Shown here: positions 1 through 5,168 of the stretch, piece by piece
Layout: every line of letters begins with the position of its first letter
Position numbering within the stretch: position 1 is the first letter of the stretch
Assembly (NCBI GenBank): GCA_013820975.1
Contig: JACDHQ010000114.1
Location: 1 to 6,804, forward strand
Direction of reading: 5' to 3'
From: Gemmatimonadaceae bacterium
Lineage (GTDB): Bacteria > Gemmatimonadota > Gemmatimonadetes > Gemmatimonadales > Gemmatimonadaceae
Length of the DNA: 6,804 bases
Notes under the pieces: model-generated
What the model saw: the letters and a program-made list of their open reading frames with translations, nothing else
Told to the model about the DNA's origin: nothing
Database searches by the model: none
Program-made: the position numbers and the translations under genes

Positions 1-23
1 GAATGCGCCCCTCGCGACGCGGT

Positions 24-46
24 GGCAGGAGGGGTCGCCCCCTGCC
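24..46 (-). terminator. Possible hairpin terminator after the SWIB gene
   Basis: An imperfect inverted repeat starts about 10 bases past the SWIB stop codon on the minus strand. The outer arms GGCAGG and CCTGCC pair perfectly, and three further G-C pairs can form inside around one bulged base, leaving a 4-base loop. No T-run follows it on the minus strand, so it is not a classical intrinsic terminator. It could be a GC-rich stem that stabilises the mRNA 3' end, or chance in GC-rich DNA. Confidence 0.35.
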
Positions 47-56
47 GGCCGCCGCC

Positions 57-479
57 TCAGGTGTTCTTGAGGTGGTTGTTGACGAGCTTCGTCATCTCGA
101 ACATCGAGACGCTCTTCTTGCCGCCGAAGACCGGGCGGAGCTTCTCGTCGGCGTTGATCTGCCGACGGTTCTTGGCATCCTGCAGGTTGTTCTTGCGGAT
201 GTACTCCCAGATCTTCTTGGTGACTTCGGTACGCGGGATCGGCTTGCTGCCGACCACGGCGCCGAGCGCCTCGCTCGGCTGCATCGCCTTCATGAACGCG
301 GCGTTCGGCGTGCGCTTCGCGGCCTTCTTGGCCGGCGCCTTCTTCGCGGCCTTCCTGGCCGGCGCCTTCTTCACGGCCTTCTTGGCGGAGGCCTTCTTCG
401 CCGGCGACTTCTTCGCCGCGCCCTTCTTCGCCGCGCCCTTCTTTGCGGCGCCCTTCTTTGCAGCCTTTTTCGCAGCCAT
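57..479 (-). CDS. SWIB/MDM2-domain protein with histone-H1-like Lys/Ala-rich N-terminal tail (140 aa)
   Basis: Residues 1-58 are almost only Lys, Ala, Pro and Gly. They start with tandem AAKKG pentads, then PAKK/SAKK/APARKAAKKAPAKK, like the tails of histone H1 and bacterial H1-like proteins, and should bind DNA electrostatically. Residues about 62-140 form a SWIB (BAF60b) domain, recognisable from FMKAMQPSEALGAVVG, PRTEVTKKIWEYIRKN, the NRRQINADEKLRPVFG segment and the C-terminal SMFEMTKLVNNHL. The SWIB fold is shared with eukaryotic SWI/SNF subunits and MDM2. Stand-alone bacterial versions occur in Chlamydiae, Gemmatimonadota and others; they are thought to be nucleoid-associated, but their function is poorly defined. 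I chose the ATG at 477-479 because AGGAG lies 8 bases upstream and the domain follows directly. The frame stays open 22 codons further upstream, but that stretch does not look like protein. The gene is 163 bp downstream of the hydrolase gene and probably has its own promoter. Confidence 0.93.
   Translation of the reverse strand: MAAKKAAKKGAAKKGAAKKGAAKKSPAKKASAKKAVKKAPARKAAKKAPAKKAAKRTPNAAFMKAMQPSEALGAVVGSKPIPRTEVTKKIWEYIRKNNLQDAKNRRQINADEKLRPVFGGKKSVSMFEMTKLVNNHLKNT
405..464 (-). repeat. Four tandem 15-bp units encoding AAKKG pentads
   Basis: Four consecutive 15-bp units (450-464, 435-449, 420-434, 405-419) encode AAKKG, AAKKG, AAKKG and AAKKS in the tail of the SWIB protein. On the plus strand they read as variants of GCCCTTCTTCGCCGC with a few third-position changes. 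Such an array can gain or lose units by slippage, so tail length probably varies between strains. That last point is inference. Confidence 0.85.
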
Positions 480-487
480 TCGGGAAT

Positions 488-492
488 CTCCT
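488..492 (-). promoter_or_regulatory. Ribosome binding site fixing the SWIB start
   Basis: AGGAG on the minus strand is separated by 8 bases from the ATG at 477-479. It selects that ATG over a further-upstream in-frame ATG at 543-545, which has no comparable site. Confidence 0.75.
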
Positions 493-502
493 AGGGTGGG
501 AA

Positions 503-529
503 CGGAGGAACACTCGCGGAGGAAACTCG
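503..529. repeat. Tandem near-identical 13/14-bp repeat in the SWIB leader
   Basis: Two abutting copies on the plus strand read CGGAGGAA-CA-CTCG (503-516) and CGGAGGAA-A-CTCG (517-529), differing by a one-base deletion. They lie 24-50 bases upstream of the SWIB start, between the ribosome binding site and the likely promoter region. They could be a duplicated regulator or RNA-binding site, or a simple slippage duplication. Confidence 0.6.
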
Positions 530-572
530 CGATCCGTCGCGCCACAACCTATGCGAATCAAGGAACTGCGCA

Positions 573-599
573 ATAGGGCACATCGGCGATTTCCCCTAT
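573..599 (-). other. Inverted repeat between the hydrolase and SWIB genes
   Basis: ATAGGG (573-578) and CCCTAT (594-599) are perfect inverted 6-bp arms around a 15-base centre that holds a smaller ATC/GAT pairing. It sits 44 bases past the hydrolase stop. It may act as a weak transcript-end hairpin for the ArsR-SdpI-hydrolase operon or as an operator for the SWIB promoter. No T-run follows. The rest of this 163-bp gap (480-642) shows the leader repeat and ribosome binding site but no promoter I would defend. Confidence 0.3.
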
Positions 600-642
600 G
601 AGAACCGCACGGCGCGACAGGCCGGCATCACGCGGGGCATCG

Positions 643-2289
643 TCAGCGCCCGGTCGAGGTGGCCAGGCGGGTGGCGAACCAGTCGGCAATCGTGCCCATG
701 ACCACGGGCGAAACGGCCTTCGAGGGAAGCGCCTGGTACCCACCCCAGTGCCCCACCGGATCGTCGAGCAGGAGGTGGTTCACCGCTGGAAAGGTGCGGA
801 CGGTCACGTCACCGTTGCCGCTCTCCCGAAGCAGCGCCGCGGTTTCGCGCGCCTGTGCGACGGGCACCTGCATGTCGGTCTCGCCGTGCACGACAAGCAC
901 GGGCACCTGCACGCGACGCAATGCCGGCGCCGGGTCATAGCTCCACCAGTAGCGCGTCCAGGGGTCCGCGGCCCCGCTGCGGACGAGCGAGTCGGAATGC
1001 GCCTGCGCCACCGCGAAGAGCGAGTCGCGGCCGTGGGCGGGGAGCATCGAGTCCTGCGCGATCATGATGCGCCGCTGGTGCGCCGAGAGCTCGTGGCCGG
1101 GGCGGGACTGCGTGGCGAGGAGCGCCACGGCGCGGATGCGCGCGTCGTCGCCCGCCACCATCGGTGCGATGATGCCCCCCTCACTGTGACCTAGCAGTCC
1201 GATCCGCGACGCATCCACGACGGCCTGGGTGGCGAGCCAGTCGACCGCTGCGCGGATGTCCGATGCGAAGTCTGCAGAGGTGGGCTGCGTGGCGGCGCCC
1301 CCCGACTCCCCGACGCCGCGGTCGTCGAGGCGGAGCACCCCCACCCCTGCCCGCCCCAGGGTGTCGGCGAGCTGACGAAAGATTGCGTACCCGGTGATGC
1401 CGACGAGCTCGGAGTCGCGGTTCTGCGGGCCACTCCCGCTGATGGTGACGACGACGGGGGCCGGGCGCGCGGCCGATGCCCAGGACGGAAGCGTCAGCGT
1501 CCCCGCGAGCGTGAATCCGCCCGGAGTGCGGACCGCGACATTGCGCGCGGCATACGGCGCACCTGGAGGCGCGGCGTAGTGCTCTCCGGCGTTGGCAGCC
1601 ATCGAGGCGCGCTGGGCAGGACGCGCAGCAAGCCGGACGAACCGCACGTTCTGCGAGGGGACGACCGCGCCCTGAAAGGCTCCGTCGCGGCCGATTGCCG
1701 CGCGGAGCGGCACGTTGAGGTCGAGCACCGCGCTATCGCTGCCGATGAGCCGGACGGCGCCAGGCAGCACCTGAGGCCCGGCAACGAGCGGAATGGTCAC
1801 GCCCTCGCTGCCGACGACGCGCGCCCGACGGAAGACCTGGTCGAGGATGCCTGCCGACAGGTTGATGAACGGCAGCGCCCCGGGGCCGGTCGCGATACGG
1901 TCGATGCGCGGCGAGGCGAGGCCGGGCGCGTGCATCACGAGCACGGCAGAGTCGCCGGTAAAGGTGATGTCGCCGCGTGTCGCCGCCTGCCCGGTGAGCT
2001 GCACGGTGTGCAGTGAATCGGCAGTGCCGTCGGGGCGGGTGAACAGGACGTACTGGATGGCGGCGCCCTGCGGCCTGATGAGGCGCAGGTCGCCCTCCAC
2101 GCGCGCGGCGTGGCGGATCACCGTCTCGAAGGCGAGCGTGTCCACTCCCGCGAGGACAGCAAACCACGCCGTGTCGGGCCGCGCGACGGCAGGCTCCTTC
2201 GTCACCCGCTGCGCCATCGCGGGCGATGATGCAAGCGCGGCGCACATCACGCCCGTCGCGCATGCGAGGCTGGTCGATCGTGGTTTCAT
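643..2289 (-). CDS. Exported alpha/beta hydrolase (esterase/S33-like) with N-terminal beta-rich domain (548 aa)
   Basis: Residues 1-26 form a signal peptide: basic start, hydrophobic core, predicted cleavage after AMA before Gln27, so the enzyme is likely periplasmic or secreted. Residues about 40-230 form an unrecognised, probably beta-rich domain with two similar-looking segments (VRLIGSDSAVLDLNVPL resembles the first half). Residues about 250-548 form an alpha/beta hydrolase domain. It has an oxyanion-type ISGSGPQNRD loop at 283-292, LDDRGVGES at 321-329, nucleophile Ser369 in GHSEGG, likely acid Asp472 in HGETD and likely catalytic His505 in PAVNHLL. The family includes esterases, serine aminopeptidase-like and acyl hydrolases, so the substrate cannot be read from sequence. 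The ATG overlaps the stop of the SdpI-family gene by 4 bp (ATGA) and has AGGAG 8 bases upstream; together these exclude the 74-codon upstream extension. It is the last gene of the ArsR-SdpI operon, which suggests a role in envelope stress or processing of an envelope-active substrate (inference). Confidence 0.9.
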   Translation of the reverse strand: MKPRSTSLACATGVMCAALASSPAMAQRVTKEPAVARPDTAWFAVLAGVDTLAFETVIRHAARVEGDLRLIRPQGAAIQYVLFTRPDGTADSLHTVQLTGQAATRGDITFTGDSAVLVMHAPGLASPRIDRIATGPGALPFINLSAGILDQVFRRARVVGSEGVTIPLVAGPQVLPGAVRLIGSDSAVLDLNVPLRAAIGRDGAFQGAVVPSQNVRFVRLAARPAQRASMAANAGEHYAAPPGAPYAARNVAVRTPGGFTLAGTLTLPSWASAARPAPVVVTISGSGPQNRDSELVGITGYAIFRQLADTLGRAGVGVLRLDDRGVGESGGAATQPTSADFASDIRAAVDWLATQAVVDASRIGLLGHSEGGIIAPMVAGDDARIRAVALLATQSRPGHELSAHQRRIMIAQDSMLPAHGRDSLFAVAQAHSDSLVRSGAADPWTRYWWSYDPAPALRRVQVPVLVVHGETDMQVPVAQARETAALLRESGNGDVTVRTFPAVNHLLLDDPVGHWGGYQALPSKAVSPVVMGTIADWFATRLATSTGR

Positions 2290-2924
2290 GCCGATGTCTC
2301 CTGCCGCCAGGCGATGTACGAGTAGGCCGCGGGGACCAGCGCCGCGACAAGGCCGCCGGCCAGGAGCGCTCCCTTCACCGCCACGCCGCCGCTGAACGCA
2401 GCGATGATGAGCCCCAGCCCCGCGATGATGAACGCGTAGCCGGCCACGCGATGCGTCCGCGTCCACACGCGGTCGTTCGACAGCGTCCACGGGGTGCGAA
2501 TGCCGAACCACCAGTTCGGCCTCGCGCGCGGCAACACGTTGCCGAGGACGAGGAAGGTGGCGCCCAGGAGCGCCGGGGCGATCCGGCCCATCGGGACCTG
2601 GCGGCCGAGCGCCGCCGCGATCACCGCGCCGTGCAGCGCGAGGAGGACCCCAAGCATGAGCGTGATCACGAGCTCGTACGTCCCCTCCATCTTCGCATAG
2701 CTCTCGCGACGCGGATCGATCCGTGGGAGGAACCGCAGCAGGGCCCAGATGACGATCATCATCGCGGGCATGAGCAGCAGCACTTCGGCACGCGCGCCGT
2801 AGCGGTCCACTGCTCCGGCGAGGTTCCAGTGCACGGGAGCCCGCTCGGGGACTCGCGCCCAGGCGAAGAGTGACAGCGCAGCGGCTGCGACGACGAGAAG
2901 CGGCTGCAGGATCCGGTGCATCAT
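2286..2924 (-). CDS. SdpI-family six-helix membrane protein (212 aa), DUF1648 plus SdpI domains
   Basis: This is an integral membrane protein with about six hydrophobic helices, near residues 6-23, 48-66, 84-106, 114-131, 161-178 and 184-204. After the first helix, residues 25-43 (VPERAPVHWNLAGAVDRYG) match the DUF1648 signature, with its conserved P-H-N-x-x-G-x-x-D pattern. The SdpI domain is marked by NWWFGIRTPWTLSNDRVW and the following THRVAGY. In Bacillus subtilis SdpI is the immunity protein for the SdpC toxin and sequesters its autorepressor SdpR at the membrane when toxin is present. Length (B. subtilis about 207 aa) and neighbours agree. The ATG at 2922-2924 overlaps the ArsR stop by 4 bp and has GGGAGG 6 bases upstream; a second ATG follows directly at 2919-2921. 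No toxin gene is visible, so the stimulus is unknown; many genomes carry toxin-less SdpRI pairs. Confidence 0.92.
   Translation of the reverse strand: MMHRILQPLLVVAAAALSLFAWARVPERAPVHWNLAGAVDRYGARAEVLLLMPAMMIVIWALLRFLPRIDPRRESYAKMEGTYELVITLMLGVLLALHGAVIAAALGRQVPMGRIAPALLGATFLVLGNVLPRARPNWWFGIRTPWTLSNDRVWTRTHRVAGYAFIIAGLGLIIAAFSGGVAVKGALLAGGLVAALVPAAYSYIAWRQETSA
2298..2302 (-). promoter_or_regulatory. Ribosome binding site of the exported hydrolase
   Basis: AGGAG on the minus strand lies 8 bases before the ATG at 2287-2289, within the last codons of the SdpI-family gene. It fixes the start that leaves a complete signal peptide and supports translational coupling. Confidence 0.75.
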
Positions 2925-3190
2925 GGCGTGCCTCCCGGCTTGATCCAGCCCATCAGGTGGTGGACGACGTCTTCGAGGACCGTGGTGTTCAGCTCGTACA
3001 CGATCTGCTGGCCGTGGCGCTCGGCGAGGATCAACCCCGACTCCTTGAGCACACCGAGGTGCCGCGAGATGGTCGCCCAGGCGGAGGGGAAGTGCTGGGC
3101 GATCTCACCGGAGGTCAGCGGGCCGCCGCGGAGCAGCTCGACGATGTCCCGCCGGGTGGGGTCCGCGAGCGCACGGAAGGCCGATTGCAT
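2921..3190 (-). CDS. ArsR-family winged-helix repressor, SdpR-like autorepressor (89 aa)
   Basis: This is a compact winged helix-turn-helix protein. The N-terminal SAFRALADPTRRDIVELL is the ArsR-family opening helix. GPLTSGEIAQHF forms the helix before the turn, SAWATISRHLGVLKESGLI (about 36-54) the recognition helix, and LAERHGQQIVYELN (about 55-68) the wing. It contains no cysteine, so the metal-binding CxC motif of ArsR/SmtB sensors is absent. With an SdpI-family partner directly downstream, it is best read as an SdpR-type autorepressor relieved by sequestration at the membrane rather than by metal. The ATG is placed by family alignment. It has no Shine-Dalgarno and sits 3 bases from a 22-bp palindrome, suggesting a leaderless or nearly leaderless mRNA with autoregulation. 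The stop overlaps the next start by 4 bp. Confidence 0.93.
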   Translation of the reverse strand: MQSAFRALADPTRRDIVELLRGGPLTSGEIAQHFPSAWATISRHLGVLKESGLILAERHGQQIVYELNTTVLEDVVHHLMGWIKPGGTP

Positions 3191-3193
3191 GGA

Positions 3194-3215
3194 TACTAAG
3201 CTATATAGCTAAGTA
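3194..3215. promoter_or_regulatory. 22-bp palindromic operator overlapping the repressor promoter
   Basis: The arms ACTAAGCTAT (3195-3204) and ATAGCTAAGT (3205-3214) are inverted copies with one mismatched pair (3198/3211). T3194 and A3215 extend the match, and the 12-bp core AGCTATATAGCT is perfect. It lies 3 bases upstream of the ArsR-family start in an AT-rich island within GC-rich DNA. On the minus strand, possible promoter elements overlap it: TTGCAT at 3226-3221 with TATAGC at 3205-3200 (15-base spacing), or TAGTAT at 3198-3193 as an alternative -10. A dimeric winged-helix repressor bound here would block polymerase. This is the expected autorepression site; which -10 is used is not certain. 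Confidence 0.7.
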
Positions 3216-3228
3216 ACTAAATGCAAGC

Positions 3229-3267
3229 CGGGCAGTTCGTCCACCGTTGGCGGCGGGCAGTTGGCGG
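3229..3267. repeat. Short direct repeats in the nfo to arsR spacer
   Basis: CGGGCAGTT occurs at 3229-3237 and 3254-3262, and GTTGGCGG at 3246-3253 and 3260-3267, interleaved. They are part of the non-coding 119-bp gap (3191-3309). Within them CCACC-GTT-GGCGG (3241-3253) could form a weak 5-bp hairpin. No convincing terminator for nfo is present. Confidence 0.5.
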
Positions 3268-3283
3268 TGAGCGTGATCGGTCG

Positions 3284-3304
3284 CATCCCGCATCCCGCAT
3301 CCCG
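3284..3304. repeat. Three perfect tandem copies of the heptamer CATCCCG
   Basis: CATCCCG is repeated exactly three times (3284-3290, 3291-3297, 3298-3304), ending five bases before the nfo stop codon. It is a short tandem repeat with a 7-bp period, so it would not keep a reading frame; its place outside the coding sequence fits that. The function is unknown. Confidence 0.85.
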
Positions 3305-3309
3305 GAGCG

Positions 3310-4203
3310 CTACGTCCCGCCCGCCAGCTCTGCCGCGAGCACCATCATCTGCAGGTTGTAGGGATCGGGCGTGTCGTCGTCGTCCGCCGGCTCCATGTTG
3401 AGCTGCGGCGTCTCGAAGATGAGCGGCACGTCACGCGTCCGGTGGTCATGCAGCAGCCACCCGAACGGCGCTGCGCCAATCGCGCCGTCGCCGATGAGCA
3501 TGTGCCGGTCGCGATTGGAGCCGAGCGTCCCTTCACTGTCGTTGAGGTGGAAGAAGCCCGGGGGACTTCCCGCCGCCTCGTCGAAGGCGTCGAGGATGCC
3601 GGTGACCGCATCATGCGACTCGCGCAGGTCGTACCCGCTCGCAAAGAGGTGGCAGGTGTCCAGGCCGTACCCGGTGCGGTCGCGCAGCCGCTTTGGCACG
3701 CGCGACAGGATGGCGCCGATCTCGGCGGGCGTCCGCCCCATCGTGTTGCCGGCGCCCGCGGTATTCTCCACCAGGAGCAGGGTGGCCGACTTCACCGTTT
3801 CGAGCGCGTGGACGATGGCCGTCGCGATCCGCTCCGCCGCGGCGTCCCGGTTGCCGTCGGTGGCGGCGCCGGGATGAAAGCACACCGCGCCGATGCCGAG
3901 CTGCGACGCGCGGGCGAGCTCCTGGGCGAGGCCGTCGCGCGCGCGCGCCCATTTCGTTTCGTCGGGGGTGGCGACGTTGAGCACGTACGCCGCATGTGAC
4001 ACGACGTGGCGCGGCTCGATTTTCGAGTCCCCGAGGGCGGCCGTGAACCGCTCCACTCGCTCCGGACGCACCGCCACACGCTCGTTGTAGAACTTCGGGA
4101 TCGCCGTGAACACCTGCAGCGCCCGCATGCCGCTGTTGGCGGCCCGGCGAACCGCCATGTGGATGCCACCGACATCGACCGTATGTGCGCCGAAGAGATG
4201 CAT
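3310..4203 (-). CDS. nfo: Endonuclease IV (AP endonuclease, 297 aa)
   Basis: This enzyme cleaves DNA 5' to abasic sites and removes 3'-blocking groups during base excision repair, using three zinc ions. All nine family metal ligands can be seen: His70 (VVSHAAY), His110 (FHPGA), Glu146 (VENTAG), Asp182 and His185 (LDTCH), His219 (FHLND), Asp232 and His234 (RDRH) and Glu264 (FETPQ). Their spacing matches E. coli Nfo within a few residues. The fold is a TIM barrel, and the length is close to the usual 280-300. I chose the ATG at 4201-4203 because MHLFGAH aligns with the E. coli MKYIGAH start and a GAGG lies about 11 bases upstream. An in-frame ATG at 4225-4227 would add MRDEDDHL and overlap the preceding gene by 11 bp. 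It lies 13 bp behind the receiver-DHp gene, so the two are probably cotranscribed. Confidence 0.95.
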   Translation of the reverse strand: MHLFGAHTVDVGGIHMAVRRAANSGMRALQVFTAIPKFYNERVAVRPERVERFTAALGDSKIEPRHVVSHAAYVLNVATPDETKWARARDGLAQELARASQLGIGAVCFHPGAATDGNRDAAAERIATAIVHALETVKSATLLLVENTAGAGNTMGRTPAEIGAILSRVPKRLRDRTGYGLDTCHLFASGYDLRESHDAVTGILDAFDEAAGSPPGFFHLNDSEGTLGSNRDRHMLIGDGAIGAAPFGWLLHDHRTRDVPLIFETPQLNMEPADDDDTPDPYNLQMMVLAAELAGGT

Positions 4204-4216
4204 CAGGTGATCGTCC

Positions 4217-4927
4217 TCATCCCTCATCGTGGAGGTGCACCATGCGCTTGCCAGGCACGTACTCCACCGACGTGGGATTGCGCAGGCTGCTCAGCTTCCT
4301 GACGATGTCCGCGATGCGGCGTGCCTGCTCGAGGATCGTCCCGAGCGACTCGTTGGGCTGCCTGGCATCCTCGGCGTCCATCGCCATGAGCTCGGCGTGC
4401 GCCAGGATCGCCGCGAGGGGATTGTTGATCTCGTGCTGCAGTGCGATTGCCATCTCGCCGACGCCGGCGAGATACCGGCCACTGGAGGCCTCGGCCTCGG
4501 CGACGCGGCGGACATCCTCCCGCGCCAGGCGGCGGGCCGCGATCGTCAGCCGCGTCCGGAGGATGACCGGGTTGTCCGGGTGCAGCACGTAGTCGTCGGC
4601 CCCGGCATCGAGCGCAGCGAGCACCGGGGGAAGCACGTCGTGGCGCGAATATACGAGCACGTAGCTGGCGAGCGCCGTATCGAGCGACCTGATGCGCCGG
4701 CAAACCTCCACGCCGCCGAGCCCCGCCAACTCCGTGTTCAGCAGCACCACGGGTACGGGGTCGGCCGTATAGGCGGTGATTGCCGCCTCGCCCGAGACGG
4801 CCTCGGTGACGGCGTAGCCGGCCGATCGCAGGGTCTCGCACAGCCGCTTGCGCCGCTCGGCGTCGTCCTCGGCGATCAGCACGCGCGTCGCCTCCGGCGG
4901 AGCCGGGCGGCCCTGCGACGCTGACAT
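4217..4927 (-). CDS. Degenerate receiver domain fused to a histidine-kinase DHp domain, no ATPase domain (236 aa)
   Basis: Residues about 14-130 form a response-regulator receiver: VLIAEDD gives the acidic pocket Glu20/Asp21/Asp22, and DAGADDYVLHP the last strand and loop. The site normally held by the phospho-acceptor Asp is Asn64 (VVLLNTELAGLGG), and the conserved Lys of the KP motif is His116 (VLHP). Ser94 remains at the Ser/Thr switch position. The domain therefore probably cannot be phosphorylated normally. Residues about 150-215 form a HisKA dimerisation/phosphotransfer domain with His165 in LQHEINNPLAAILAHAEL. The protein ends after VEYVPGKRMVHLHDEG without the N, G1 and G2 boxes of an ATPase domain. 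It cannot autophosphorylate alone; it may accept phosphate from another kinase, act as an adaptor, or bind a kinase. The ATG at 4925-4927 is the best start by domain content but lacks a clear Shine-Dalgarno; GTG at 4961-4963 is an alternative. nfo follows 13 bp downstream. Confidence 0.85.
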   Translation of the reverse strand: MSASQGRPAPPEATRVLIAEDDAERRKRLCETLRSAGYAVTEAVSGEAAITAYTADPVPVVLLNTELAGLGGVEVCRRIRSLDTALASYVLVYSRHDVLPPVLAALDAGADDYVLHPDNPVILRTRLTIAARRLAREDVRRVAEAEASSGRYLAGVGEMAIALQHEINNPLAAILAHAELMAMDAEDARQPNESLGTILEQARRIADIVRKLSSLRNPTSVEYVPGKRMVHLHDEG

Positions 4928-5001
4928 GGATTGCCGTGTGCCGCTTGCCGGTCGTGGACCCACGTTTCGTTGTGCCTCGAGGTTGGTATGTGATCTCTCC
5001 C

Positions 5002-5030
5002 AGAATAGCCGCCTTCCCCATTCGAGGTAA
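5002..5030 (-). promoter_or_regulatory. Candidate sigma-70-type promoter for the receiver-DHp and nfo genes
   Basis: On the minus strand TTACCT (5030-5025) and TATTCT (5007-5002) are 17 bases apart, close to -35/-10 consensus form and spacing. Transcription would start near 4995, about 68 bases before the ATG at 4927. The remainder of the divergent 241-bp spacer (4928-5168) holds small GC palindromes such as GCGGGTCCCGC and CCGGCTGCCGG near 5090-5125. I could not place a defensible pruA promoter in it. Confidence 0.45.
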
Positions 5031-5168
5031 GCAGTGATGCCCCCACGGTTGCCATGCACCTTGCCGGCGGGCGCGTGCAGGCGCGGGTCCCGCTGCAGCC
5101 GTGCCGCTAACTTCCGGCTGCCGGTCCGACGACCGCGCGCGACATTCACCGCCTTCTTGCCAGTGCAT

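Noticed and set aside
3..576. Long plus-strand open frames rich in Leu/Arg or Ala/Phe over the SWIB gene
   Set aside because: They are antisense readings of the Lys/Ala repeat array; their repeats mirror AAKKG codons, and the minus-strand frame has a recognisable domain and a ribosome binding site.
2290..2511. A 74-codon upstream extension of the hydrolase
   Set aside because: It lies inside the SdpI-family gene in another frame and is Arg/His-rich; the ATG at 2289 has a ribosome binding site and a signal peptide.
2286..3190. A complete Sdp toxin-immunity locus
   Set aside because: Only the repressor and SdpI-family genes are present; no sdpA, sdpB or sdpC-like gene is found in the window, so an antitoxin role is not supported.
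2921..3190. Metal-sensing ArsR/SmtB regulator
   Set aside because: The protein has no cysteine and lacks the ELCVCDL-type site; the neighbours point to an SdpR-like role.
4200..4240. Frameshift or premature stop removing a kinase ATPase domain
   Set aside because: The sequence directly past the stop encodes endonuclease IV in another frame, with no N, G1 or G2 box in any frame, so the short form is the natural gene end here.
5080..5125. GC palindromes ahead of pruA as a riboswitch or attenuator
   Set aside because: The stems are 4-5 bp with very short loops, expected by chance in GC-rich DNA, and no known riboswitch motif or leader peptide is visible.
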